From assembly GCA_014925825.1 (NCBI GenBank), contig JACGCK010000027.1, positions 186,001 through 250,000 on the forward strand: 64,000 bases of DNA, written 5' to 3'. This DNA comes from Pholiota molesta. Lineage: Eukaryota; Basidiomycota; Agaricomycetes; Agaricales; Strophariaceae. Shown here piece by piece: positions 11,467 to 22,854 of this stretch. The translations under genes were made by a program, and so were the position numbers. The notes beneath the pieces are model-generated. The model saw only the letters and a list, made by a program, of their open reading frames with translations, was not told the origin of the DNA and made no database searches. The stretch's first letter is position 1. Every line of letters begins with the position of its first letter.

Positions 11467-13023
11467 ATGGCCTCCCAAACCACCTGGCACTCCCTCCCCA
11501 ACGAGATGAAGCTGGCCATCATCGACACCCTCGACGCAGACGACGTCAAGGCCCTCTCCAGCGTCGACCAGCGCACATACCAGGCCTGTGTACCCGCCCA
11601 ATTCAAGGTGAATAGACTTCCCTGTGGCACCCCCGCCTCCCTTCTGACAGTGCGCTGCAGAAAGTCAGATTGAGCGACTTCGAGGCGCTCGAGGCGTTCC
11701 TCGAGAATGTTCCGCGTGCGTATTGCGGCTACATCGAGGAGCTCGAGGTCTGCACCGCCCGCCGCGACCCCCGCTCCACCCCCGTCCTCCCCCGCTTCCG
11801 CGCCGATGCCGTCATCGCCATCCTCTCCGCGTCCCTCAGCCTCGCCAAACTCACCCTCCGCGTCTCCGGCTCGCTCGACAAAAGCGTCATCGCCCCCTTC
11901 CCCTTCCTCCACAACCTCAAAAGCCTCTCCATCGCCAATATCGGCGACGAAGCCCGGGCCCCCTTGTAAGTCCCCCTTTACCTATTCCCGGCGTCATCGG
12001 CATACTGACAGGGGTTTTCTGCAGGAGCGAGCGCCTCGTCGTGTCCATCGCCGCGTCCATCCGCAACCTCGAAGAGCTCTTCCTCGACCGCATCAGCCGC
12101 TCGCTTCTGCACGCCCCGGAGCTCCTGGGCGTCTTCCCGTGCGTCCCGCTCGCCGCCGACGACGCGGACATCCCCCCGCACCCCGCGCTCGGCGCGGACC
12201 TCGCGCTCCCGTCGCTCCTCCGCCTCCCGTCCCTGCGCACGCTCGCGCTGCGCGACACGCACCTCGGGCACGCGGCGTGGGCGACCGTCCCCGTCCTCTG
12301 CCGGCTGCAGGTGCTCGACATCGGCGCGTGCGCCGCGGAGGACGGGCGGTTCAACACCGCGTGCACGGAGCGCATCACCGCGGCCGTCGGGCGCACGCTC
12401 GACGAGTTCCGGCTCACCGCCGCGCTCGCCGCCGCCGCGCCCGACGACGACGAGTCCCGCCTGACCGACGAGTCCCGCCTCACCGACGACTTCCGCCTCA
12501 CCGACGACGACGACGACGCGTCTGCGGGGGCGGGGCCGGCGGCGGGGGTGGGGCTCCCGCGCCTGCGCGCGCTGCACATCACGCCGTTCTTCCCCGTGGA
12601 GAAGGTGGTGGGCACGATGGCGCGCCTCGCGGGGTCGCCCGTGGAGCGCGTGTCCGTGGCGTGCTTCCCGGAGGACGTCGTGGACGTGTGCGGCGCGCTC
12701 GAGGCGTTCCTCGCCGTGCGCGTCGCGCGCGGGCCCGCGTTCTACGACCGCCTGCGGGAGATCAACGTGCGCGTCACCACCGCGCCCGGTGCGGACGGGG
12801 AGGATGGGGAAAGGGAGGGGAGGGGGTGGAGCCGACAGAGGAGGAGAGGGAGGAGAGGCTGCAGGCGACGCGGAGGCTGCAGGCGTTCTGCCGCGATTTG
12901 AGCCTGAGCAGCGTCGTGGACAAGAGCGCGCCGCCGCCGCCGAGCCGTCGCCGGGCGGGCACCCCGATCTCGTTCACGGACGCACGGCGCTACCCCGTCA
13001 AGGGCCGCTCCATGACCCTCTGA
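11467..13023 (+). CDS. F-box protein with leucine-rich-type C-terminus
   Basis: Exons 11467..11607, 11661..11965, 12025..12788 and 12839..13023. The N-terminus WHSLPNEMKLAIIDTLDADD is an F-box, the Skp1-binding module of SCF ubiquitin ligases; the rest has leucine-rich, LRR-like segments (LRLPSLRTLALRDTHLG, LPRLRALHITPF). Residues around 300-330 hold a short tandem repeat (DESRLTDESRLTDDFRLTDD) and an Asp run. Exons 2-4 are very GC-rich with strong G/C at third positions, unlike the neighbours. The reading frame changes between DGEDGERE and EEEREERLQATRRL: a 50-nt GT-AG intron at 12789-12838 repairs it, but an indel in the poly-G run near 12820 would too. The target substrate is unknown. Confidence 0.75.
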
Positions 13024-13244
13024 GCTGAGCGCGCGCATGCGGCCTGTTCTCTTCGTTTTTTTTGGTTTTGTTTTTATTTGGGAACTTTTTGGACTGTGTG
13101 CATTTGGGCATTGTTTTATAACGGGTTTTTATGACTTGACGACGTTAACTTATTATCCTCAGTAATCTCTAGCCCCCATATGTACTTTTAGTGTTGTATC
13201 ATACTGCATACATTCTTCTTATCATACCCTCTCTTCATGTTCTT

Positions 13245-14090
13245 GAAGCTTGACGTGTGAGAGGAAAGTTGAGCAGGTCGCCACGAGATAGATCCCTCGT
13301 CTTTCTTTCTTCGTTATCGCCACCAGCCTGAGATCGCCACCCTGTCAAAGACACCTTCGTTTCCCTTGAGCATCAATCTCATCTTGGTTGCCTTCATGAT
13401 CAGAGCCTGCTTGGTGGGTCTCATGCCGCCGCCCTTGATTGGGCTTCCATCTCGACTCGTAAATACACAAATGACGCGCCGCCGCCCGCCGGTTCTGACA
13501 AGGAGCAAAGACCGTCTCTCTCCTTGCGAGACGCAAGCAAGTAACTTGAACTTGAAGGCGTAAAGCTACCGCATCTGCACAGAACCTACAACGCTAAAAC
13601 GCAATCCACACACACCCCGATATCGCCCTGCTGATTTACAATTTTTTTATTATCCCCTGCTTTCATCTTCTTGACGTGTGAGCCTGGCAAATTGAGCTAA
13701 TTTCTGGAAAATTGTATTCGATGCAAAGTACTTTTCTTTTACTACATCTCAGCTTTCGAGAGTATCGCCACCTGTCAAACGTTGAACCTAGAACGCTTCA
13801 TCCCCCTCAGGCGTGCGTGCAATTCCCAGCACATCAATCCATCTCGCATGGCATGGGTGTCATCCCGCTCTTGATTATTATATCAAATCGATTATCATGA
13901 TTTATAAGGTGTGTTCTAAGAGACTAGCTCTTGATTGGGCTTTCATCTCGACTCTCGAGCAAGTCAATGACGCGCCGCCGCCCGCCGGTTTCTGACACGG
14001 AGCGAAGGACAGCTCCCTTAGACTCCCTTCGCGACTCAAGCTCAAGCTCGGGCGTGGAGCCTCCGCGTCTGGCGAAGCCTCACAACGCTA
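13245..14090 (+). repeat. Two-copy diverged direct repeat of about 320-430 bp
   Basis: Copy 1 (about 13245-13560) and copy 2 (about 13670-14090) share, in order, CTTGACGTGTGAG, CGCCACC-TGTCAAA, a stretch with GCATCAATC/ACATCAATC, CTTGATTGGGCTTYCATCTC, then ATGACGCGCCGCCGCCCGCC and CGGTTTCTGACA-like sequence followed by a GAGCAAAG/GAGCGAAG element. Copy 2 has about 100 extra bases in the middle. No intact frame spans either copy. Confidence 0.7.
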
Positions 14091-14689
14091 ATAGTAAACA
14101 CAATCGAGGACAGCGAAGAAAGAAGGGACCTTGAAAGCAGTGGGACTGGATACGGACGGCGGTTCCCACCAGGAACGCCGGTGGGGGAGGGCAGCTGCGG
14201 GGCGCCGTGCGGGGCGCATCTGGCATCAGCGCTCGGCGCTGCCGTGCAAATTCTCTATTCTGGGTGTATGTCGTGAGTGGGTCTGTCTCTCACACGGTGT
14301 ATGTGAAGTTTTTGGGTGTTGAATCGCTGTATCGCTGTGTGTGTAGGTGTAATATTTTTTTATTGAGTGCGGCGTGGGTTGTTTTGACAGTGGTGGGCTG
14401 GATAACACACAAGTCAGTGAGAGCAATGGCTGGATCCGTAAGACATAAAGTTTGCTTATGCGCCTTGATCTCATGTCGACCTGACACACCAGCATAGCTA
14501 GTAAAAGACAAAGAACAAGACCATTTCGGAACACAAGTCCACGTTCAAGCCGATAAACCCTATACACGGGCACTGACTTTATTCGACGTGCACACCGGAG
14601 AGCTTTGACCTGATAAAGGAGAAGGACTTGCCAATCCCCGGGATAGAGTGGCGTCGTGACTCGGTGCAGGGTGCGATGCACTGTGCGGG
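14091..14689. other. Non-coding stretch before the right repeat arm
   Basis: No gene recognised. Holds a T/G-rich run near 14270-14400. Open frames are short. Confidence 0.4.
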
Positions 14690-16000
14690 CAGATGAAATT
14701 TGTTACTCACTGACCGACAACGCGGGACATCACAAATCTTAGTACACAATAGCGCTGCAATAGCGCATTCAAGGCTCCGAGTCGGCCGAGGACGCCACCA
14801 CTTCGCAGGACAGGGTGTCCAAATTTAAATGCAGGTATGTAATACTTGCCACATCGCGCATCCGAGTATGTAGAGCAGCGCGCGCAGTTGAGAGCTTAAG
14901 CACGCGCGGCGCACGGAAGTGGGGTCCGGGGTGTGGGCGGGACGCCGCCGCATGGAGCTAGTTGGTGAAAGTTAAGATTAATTATCAGTGTCGAATGGAC
15001 AGTACTTAGTAGGATGTACACGCCCCATTGCAGTTCTTGAAATGGTGTGGTTTACATTGGCAGAGATTGTATGCGCATCGGCATCCGAGTCCAGTGTGCG
15101 CAGTCGAGGAGGTGCTAGGCACTACTTACATAGATGCATTAGCCCACAATCCACCCCGTTCGGAGCGGGTGCAACCACTGGCAGGCTGTGTTTCCAGTCA
15201 TTTTAGTACGCCACTCAAGCTGTGTGCCGAAGATACCAGTAAGGAATAATTTGTCGTATTCGGTTGTTTGCTGAATCTCATTAGATTTGTAGTTGCATTT
15301 TGGTTTGCCAGAGGTGATGGTGTCGAGTCGAGGAAGTATGCCATGAGAGGCTGATTAAGCACGTAGAATCCGAAACATAGCGTTACAGGCAGAGAGAATT
15401 TAGCCATGGAAAGGAGAGAATGTCAAATATAGTCCGAGAAGGTCAATCCCAGCCATTTTTGTGATAGTAGATCTCCAGATTCCGTAAAGATTTCAGTCTG
15501 CATGTCTGGCTTCAGGCAGTCGGCGTCGAGTGGCGTCATGAATGTGTCCACACAATGACGACAGATGCTCATTGGGGCTCTGGAGTGATTTCGCGTACAT
15601 CTAGGAGCCGCGAATACAGCTGCCAGCACCCAGGATTTGGAAGACTGGCAGAGAGAGTAATGGTAGGAAGCAACCGCCCGATGTCAAATCACGGAACTGG
15701 GCTCTTTGTTTGTCCGTGCGTCCTCAGCCCTCCGACGGAACCATAGCGCCACGACAGCTGCCCCTCCATGTTCACTTACACTTTCCTCAACCCATCTCCG
15801 TCCCGGTGCCTCGAAGGCTTCAAACATTGGGCCGTTACACGGATTCCGAGCGTCTCGCATTCCATTGGCATGCAAATATAAAAGTAATCGCCAGCCTGAG
15901 CGTCGTCCGATATCCGTGGCCCATTCCCGCCTCCCGGATTCCCTCAAGATTCCTCACTACATTTTGAATAATAGGAGTCGCTTTTTCCAGTATGGAGGGA
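14690..16000 (+). repeat. Right arm of the diverged inverted repeat
   Basis: Plus-strand counterpart of 6060-7450 (minus). Shared blocks in order are GGTATGTAATACTTG (near 14835), GTAGAGCAGC (14870), GGTGTGGGCGGGACGCCGCC (14931), a CGCCCCATTGCAGTTCTTGA block (15020), GTGTGCGCAGTCGA (15095), CCCGTTCGGAGCGGGTGCAA (15155), ACAGGCAGAGAGAATTTAGC (15388), GAAGCAACCGCC (15667), AATCACGGAAC (15687), GCCCTCCGACGGAACC (15728), CATTCCATTGGCATGCA (15858) and CGCCTCCCGGATTCC (15930). The match fades just after an ATG near 15993. About 7.2 kb separates the two arms. Confidence 0.75.
15862..15883 (+). promoter_or_regulatory. CCAAT plus TATA-like module in right repeat arm
   Basis: CCATTGG (inverted CCAAT box) at 15862-15868 is followed by TATAAAA at 15877-15883, with an ATG about 110 bases downstream. 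The arrangement is shared with the left arm at 6172-6194. It looks like a core promoter whose gene has decayed. Confidence 0.4.
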
Positions 16001-16554
16001 GAAAGGAGGGAGTCTACATTTGGGGGAAACGTCGGGCATACAATCGAATTACCACGATTAGATCGCTGAAATATTTGCAAGGCGGATGGAGGATACAATT
16101 GGCTATGCACTGGTAAGTTTCCTCCTTTGCTGACTGACACGGTGGGTGATGTGGGTCTGAATTATTTCTTAATGGTGAGTAATATATTTGTTTTATATTT
16201 CTTTGTTGCTAATCTACATGTCATCGTGTAACTACAAGACCCTCACCCGGAGGCCGTGCTGACGAATGAGGATTTCAGTTCGATACTATCGTCCCTCGAG
16301 AAGCTGGACAGTGTCTGTTGCACAGAAAGTGATCATCCTTTGTGATCTACCCTTTGTGATCTACCCGAAGCCTAATTTATATGACCTCTACGAGCTGGCT
16401 GAAAACGACGCGACACGCTTTAGATTGCTGCACGGTAGAATTCATAACGCGCAAGTTCGCTCAAGGCCATCCACGTAATCCCGGGTAATCCGCAATCTTG
16501 AGCAACCTACATAATGTGGTGGTCTATGGGCAAACTTTGGTGGATCTTGCCGTC

Positions 16555-16625
16555 CAAAGCGACTGCGGCCTCGGGTCCCTTCTTCAATGATACGGATGCT
16601 ACCATATCTCTTGTCCCAATCAGGT
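16555..16625 (+). pseudogene. Relic of one G-alpha exon
   Basis: The frame reads ATAASGPFFNDTDATISLVP, matching exon 11 of the intact G-alpha gene at 21724-21781 (AAWAPFFDDMDAIIFLAP). At DNA level the match runs from GCGGCCT to the splice donor CCCAATCAGG, and the donor position is kept. The switch II DVGG exon is not readable upstream, and no exon of the GTPase follows, so this is an isolated dead fragment. It lies between the right inverted-repeat arm and the NACHT relic. Confidence 0.7.
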
Positions 16626-16689
16626 TGAGCTCCTGCAAAAGCGCGTTTCCCTACCTCTGCCTTTCACACCTTCGTCCAGCACGCCAACC

Positions 16690-17270
16690 CTCTAGGATGT
16701 CACTCGGGCATACGCGTCGCCATCCAGCAGCAGATCAACGACTGGGACATGATAGAACTGCACGTCCTTTGAACGGGCGTCTTGTGGCCCTCGTGGGGGT
16801 GCAGGCGCAGGAAAATCTGCGATCATGTAGTCTATCGCGGAGCAATGTGCTAGCGAATGAATTGGTCTGGCCAGCTGTTTCTGTTTTCGAAGCGACCCTA
16901 CTTGGAATACTATAACCCCTCCCCCTCTCTAATTGATACGATCGTCTATTAGCTGGTGCAGAATATTCTGAGGTCGAGAGTAATCTGCTATTTTCTGACA
17001 AATCTCGTCGTGCAGCCTCTTTTTCGATTCAAGCAGCATTTATGGGCTTCTTGTAATCTTGATAGATGGACTTGATGATTGTACTGAGCATGTTCATCAG
17101 ACCGTCATATCCCATATTTCTCGTTTGCTGGTTGTCGAGAGCTTCAAATCGAGGCAGCCTTTGTACATAAATGAGATTCACTCGACAAGTCGAACATTGA
17201 ACAAAGCCGGGACGACATTCGGCGTTTTCTGACAGCGAAATCAAAACAAATCACTGGTCTACCTTCAAGA
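16690..17270 (+). pseudogene. Degraded NACHT/STAND NTPase relic
   Basis: Reading across frames gives a broken NACHT domain: CHSGIRVAIQQQINDW (16696-16743, the usual Cys-His-x-Gly-x-Arg lead-in of basidiomycete NACHT proteins), a P-loop GAGAGKSAIM at about 16799-16828, SIAEQCASE and IGLASCFCFRSD, then VILIDGLDDC (Walker B) near 17055-17084 followed by VISHISRLLV and EIHST. At least one frameshift separates the lead-in from the P-loop, and several stop codons (after SAIM, after CASE, after NTITPPPL) interrupt the frame. This is clearly a dead member of the STAND NTPase family, whose living members act in self/non-self recognition and programmed cell death. Confidence 0.8.
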
Positions 17271-18561
17271 TTGCTTGTCAAGGCAGCTTAAAATAATTTC
17301 TACATCATCAAGACTTCGATTTCAGAGTCAAAAGCGAAGAATATTCAGCCCAGGTTCTCCGCTGTTATATTTATTATTAAATCTGATGCCAGCCTTTTCC
17401 TCAGACAGATCGTGGCCTGTTACCCATCTGGTATGTGAATAAGTAACTTGCATACCTGGGTACTGAATTGAAACTGACATGTTGACGGCAATCGGCGCGC
17501 GGGGTATGGTGTGGGTGTCGTTAGTTCATCGATCAGCCATCCTCCGTCTTCACCGCCGTTTTAGTTGATCTCTCTCATTGCTCTCTCATGAAATCAATCA
17601 CAAGTTTGAAGCATACATCACCCCACATCATTATTACTACTCAAAGCGTGAGATGTTAGGCATGGGGTAGCTATGCATCTACATATGTATCATCCATTGA
17701 CCTAGGCGAATAAGCGCCCTCCGCGGCATCGAGTTGCAAGTTGCCATCGTTGCGCGCTGAGCGCCATAATACGCGCGTCGTGTGGTGACTAATTGCCTTA
17801 TTTGGCAATAATAAGTATGCCACAAAATGATTCCATCACTTCAAGTTGGCATCTGATGAGCAGAATCGTCTGTTGCTGGGGGACAAAAGATTCGCCGCGC
17901 AGTCTAAGTGTCCTAGCCCCTCCTAGCACATACACACGGTCCCTCAAACCGGACTATGGACTAATTGGTGGGTCAACCGGTCGTCCTAAGCTTCGACTTC
18001 GACTTGACTTCAACGGCATTCCACATCAGCACGCATTGATAACTAATCGTTGTGAAAACTCGACAGCCCTCAGAAAGCTGTTTCAAGACACTATGTTCTA
18101 AGACACTTGGTACAAGAATAATTCGAAAGCTACATATCATTATTAATTAATGAGTAATTTCTTCATCAAGTTGCAATCGACCACCCCACACATGAGCGCT
18201 ATCGCGTGCCTTTGTCGCAAATATGCACAACCTATCCCGCCATACTTTTAAAAATAGTTGCCGATATAGCGTTATGCGCAGCACGTAGACAAAAATATGA
18301 CCTGCCTTTCAAACTTCAGATTTTCATCGATTTATCATCAACATCGCATCTTCGCATGAATGCAACGCAATTCCAGGGAAGATTTCACCAACCAGTCAGA
18401 TATGCGCCATTAGTTGTAATCACATTGGAAGTCAGTCAGACACGCTCAGAATTATGTGACCCAGGACGAAATGCCGAAGTCATTGCTGGTCAACGATGGT
18501 GAAGTCCGTATAGACCGCGTTGGCAAGGTGAATAAATAACGTAGGAGCCGACCTGGATGTA
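17271..18561. other. AT-rich stretch with no supported gene
   Basis: No motif recognised. Two open frames (17793-18101 and 18206-18502, both plus strand) reach about 100 codons but show no family features or neighbouring exons. Confidence 0.4.
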
Positions 18562-19173
18562 TCAGCTTTGTCGGTACCAACATAGTGTTCTCACCAACAT
18601 AGGATGTGAAAAAAAAAAAGGGAGAGGAGATGGTGTGAGCATGCCTGTGGCATATGGATCACCAGGATCAATGCCACTGCCAGATGAATATTGGCTTGGC
18701 ACATCTGCTAAAAATAAATAGATTGTGGCCGGGCAGAGTTCCGACTCAAGTGAGGGAACAATGTCAATTGTACGGGGTTGAAGAACTGTTATGCGAACAA
18801 CGTCACTTTCGGCCTGAAGCGAGATAGGTTTGTCGAGTAATAGAACTCGACAAGTTAGAAAGATCTCGCCACTTTGCAATTGCAAAGCGACCGTTGAGAA
18901 AATGTGAGAATCTTCGAGCATCTGAGTAAGTAGCTTCCTTTCTGTACCTCATATGTACAGTGTACGGACACATAAAGTATAGTTAAAAGTTTGCGACAAC
19001 CTACCAGAATCTGACAAACGACTTCTGATAAATAATATTTTTTGTGAATATCATCGACGCACCTGCTCTTTTGGGTCAGAATTCAGTAACAGATTCATCA
19101 AGAATCTCTGTCCTTCAACAAAGCCCTTAAGTTTTAGACCGGGGAGGTACTCCAGCATGTTTTTATTCTGCAT
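18562..19173 (-). CDS. Possible two-exon hypothetical protein
   Basis: Minus strand: exon 19173..19063 (MQNKNMLEYLPGLKLKGFVE...) can be joined in phase to exon 18921..18562 over an intron with GTGCGT donor and TACTCAG acceptor, giving about 156 aa. The sequence is mixed hydrophobic/hydrophilic without signal peptide or TM segment. I do not recognise a family. The open frame continues a little upstream of the chosen Met, so the start is unsure. It may be a remnant. Confidence 0.3.
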
Positions 19174-20168
19174 AATTGATAATCTTGAAAAGGACCAAAA
19201 AAGTACAGCTCGGACTGGGAGTTAGGCCGGATCCTGCTCTAGCGGGACTTTTGTAAATGTCTCCTGCGGTCAGTTTCTCTGCAGTCGGTTAGATAGGCAT
19301 AGTTACCAAGTTGTACTACAGAAAAAGTCTCCCTTCAAACAGAAACGAATTTGAAAAGAAGACTGTTAAGAAGGTTTCAAGCAAGAGAAGGTCGATTAGA
19401 TCTGTTTCACGCTCTTGGCCGGAGTATACTCCTCCAATGTTTCCCCGTCAATAACACAATGGGTTGACATAGACTCATTGTGTGATAAGGGCTATTCATG
19501 TGGCATGTCAATTAATGGGGCTGTGCCGCTGGTAACTAAACTTACATCCGACATCCGATTGATTGTGCTTTTCAATTGCCACACATGGTCGATGAAACTT
19601 TAAGCATTTGCCAATTTCCAAAGGCGAGAATTTTTCGTGGAGTCCTCGAAAGTCAGTGTATATGTAAAGCATCTTAGAGCGACGAAGGTGTATTACTGCA
19701 ACCCAGTGTGTTATTAATACCTGACAATCAGCTGGGTAGAGCCGACGTTAGATGACAGCTCCGAAGCGCTTAAATTCTAACGATCTTTGAGCACGCAGTG
19801 ATTTGGACCATGAGAAGATCAATCACCATACCAGCTTTTTCGGCTGTATGTAACAATTCGAAGCTCCTTTGCCCTGTACTTTAAAGCAAGGATAGTCGAG
19901 TATTGCATCCACTGTGTCCAAATATAGATGCCTGATCTCCTTGGAGGTTCGTTGTTGTGATCAAACTCTGATCATGGACAATTTTGATCCCAATTCTAGG
20001 TGCACGCCTCTATCTCTGGGAACTATCTCGACTTTATAAGCTCCCATGTCCGATGACATCCTCTATCCCGCTTTCTCTTCCCTTTCTAAATCTTATTAAC
20101 TGTCGCAACTCAAGCTGCGCCCAGTACAGCTGCGCCCAGTACCACGTATTACCAGATATCAGAAAGCA
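19174..20168. other. Intergenic stretch upstream of G-alpha gene
   Basis: No gene recognised. A short tandem duplication (AGCTGCGCCCAGTAC) lies near 20112-20142, just upstream of the G-alpha start, and should be in its promoter or 5' UTR. Confidence 0.45.
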
Positions 20169-22533
20169 ATGCAGGCGCCAGTGATGAGCCTGTCGGCAGA
20201 TGACAGCGACCCACTCTCGGTGCAGCCACCTCTCTTCGAAACTCTAGATGAAAGAACTGCGCGGTTATCCTTTGAACAACGTGCAAAGGATATTTCAGAT
20301 CGAATCGACGAAGAGATCGAGAGGGCGAGCGCTGCTGAGCGAAGAGGACCAAAACCCATCAAAATCCTTCTGCTGGGTGCGTTGACTTGATATTGTTCTG
20401 CTCAACTCCGGGCTGAGTATTTCGTTGCATTGTGTAGGACAAAGTGAATCAGGTGAGCTTTAGTTCTTTCGCTACGGTTGTTTACCATTCACACATTCTT
20501 CCACGATATAGGAAAGTCAACGACACTGAAAAGTATGTGGCGCTTATGACTCTTATCAACGTGGTATTGACCTCAGTTCTCCGCAAGACTTTCAATTAAT
20601 GTACGACCAAAAGGTAGGTATCTATAGCAACTGCTGTCCGACCCACGTTTTCAACTTAGCACCAACTGATTGACACAGTCATTTCGCGCGGAACGCGGCT
20701 CATGGAGAGCTGTCATCCAACTCAATGTCGTCCAATCCATTCGCATGATACTTGATGCCATGGACCGCGCTCAGAAGTATGATCATTCCGAGCAACCGTC
20801 CCCCCAAACTGCAAAAAAAAATCTTGCCCATTTATCTTCTGAACTGTTAAACGTCAAGATGCGCCTGACACCCCTGCTCGAGGTCGAACGAACTCTGATA
20901 CGACGCATCACCGGCGGCGGCTCTGAGCTCATGCCCCAAACAAGAACTATTCCAACAGCTCCTTTCTCGAAGCCTGCGCTGAAAGAGATCGCTATAAATT
21001 CTACGATACCCTGGAAGAATGCTTTCAATCGCTTGAACAGGACGACGGATCAGAGGGCCAGCTTTGACAGCGCCGACGGAATTGACTGGGAAGACCGCGA
21101 AGATCCATGGCCCATTCTGAACGAATGCATGCAAGATATGATATATCTTTGGAACAACCCTTCAATCAAGCAACTGCTCGTTAGACAGAAAATCAAGGCA
21201 GACGATCTGAATGGATAGTATGTTTCTTGATCATTTTATTAGCCTGGTCCTAGACTCACATACTTTCAGCTTATTAGACTCTCTTGACCGAGTAGCAGGC
21301 GCTCATTATGTTCCAACAGATGGTGCGTCATTTTGATGAGTTTCGTATGTCAAAATGGTCTGAGTTCTTACCCCAGATGATATTCTGCGAGCACGGCTGA
21401 AGACGCTAGGTGCCTACATTTATCCTGAATGTCTAATCATCAGTGCTAACCAATCTAGGCGTGAGCGAGCATCGCTTTAAGATCACTACGAGTAGGTAAC
21501 AGTGAATTTATTGCTTAATCTAGGCTTATTCTGGTGTCTTTCTTCTAGATGGCTTGGTAAGAGACTGGAAAGTCTATGATGTTGGGGGACACAGATCACA
21601 AGTTAGTGTCCTGTCAAAAGCTCCCATCGTGATCTCTGTACTAACGTCCTTTGACAGCGAGGTGAGAATGGGTATTGTGCTTCCTAGAAGAAGGTTCGCC
21701 TCATATATGGTTTTCTGAAACAGCGGCCTGGGCTCCTTTCTTCGATGATATGGATGCTATCATATTCTTGGCCCCAATCAGGTATGTTTGTAACGTTTCC
21801 CAATCGTCTAAAGATAGCGTACCAACTACAAAGCTTGTGGGTTCCCATAGTGGTTTTGATCAAGTCCTAGAAGAAGATCAGAGGGTCAACAGACTAGTTC
21901 GTGGCCTTTAATCTCCCCTGTCCCTTTTCGAAGAGCTAACACGAAAGTTACCACTCCCTAGGAAGATTCAATCAAACTGTGGACGATGATTGTCACTAAC
22001 CAACTTCTCAAGAATACGAATATCATCCTATTCTTGAACAAGATCGACATCTTTCGCACAAAACTCTCCTCCGGAATTAAATTGAGGGACTTTGTCGTGT
22101 CATACGGGGACCGACCGAATGATGTGGACAATACTACAACTTGTACGCCGCATTCAATCCCAGGTCTATTTATTACTGAACTTTATTGACGTTTATGGTA
22201 GATTTGAGACGGAAGTTTGGTATGTCGCGAATAACCCCATACTCCTGTTAATTTTCATACGAACCTTGTTTTCAGCCGGTATCATGCAGGAAGCTTCCTC
22301 CTCGCCGCGGATTTTTTACTGCCACTTCACCACAGTGACGGTCAGTGCTCAGTTATATCTTCTGAGCAACCTCTCATACTATTTCTAGGATACCAAATCT
22401 ACCAAGTATATCATATCCAATCGTACGTTTTCTTCGTTCTTGACTGGATCAAGTACTCACGCTATTCAAAAATTGGATAGTCAAGGATATGCTTATGCGA
22501 CAAAACCTCGTGAAAACAAATCTCATGACATGA
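20169..22533 (+). CDS. Atypical heterotrimeric G protein alpha subunit
   Basis: I can follow 17 exons, including 20169..20376, 20438..20452, 20588..20613, 20679..21217, 21270..21322, a 4-nt exon 21658..21661 and a final exon ending TGA at 22531-22533, giving roughly 480 aa. G1 is GQSESGKSTT, followed by a helical domain larger than usual (RAVIQLNVVQSIRMILDAM onward). Switch I is RARLKTLGV with the expected Arg and Thr. Switch II is DVGGHRSQRAAW, with His where canonical subunits have the catalytic Gln. G4 is FLNKIDIF and G5 is HFTTVTDTK. The tail is KDMLMRQNLVKTNLMT, lacking the CAAX-like C-terminal Cys of Gi-type subunits. No N-terminal MGxxxS myristoylation motif. It belongs to the G-alpha paralogs expanded in Agaricomycetes; receptor and effector are unknown. 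Confidence 0.88.
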
Positions 22534-22854
22534 ATGCAGTCCCCAGTCAGTCCCACAATATTTGTCTTATATCCTATCATATATCACCATGTAAGTATGT
22601 ACTCGAGACGAGAATATGTATACATTGTATCTATCATGTATCGTATTAGATAATGTATTCAAGATGGTAGTATCGAAATATGAGCTATCGAGCGCTGTTT
22701 GGTTCCCTGTTTTGAGGAAGCTTGCATCGCAAGATACAACAGCGAATGCTCCCTGAAGAGCTAGAACAGGACTCAACGAAGCGATCCGCTAGACGTTCTG
22801 CGTTTCTACGTCGTTCATTGTATCCGCTTTCCCTGCTGTTGAATCCATTTGTGA

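Noticed and set aside
11403..12615. Minus-strand frames of 169-232 codons
   Set aside because: Shadows of the GC-rich F-box gene; high GC keeps all frames open.
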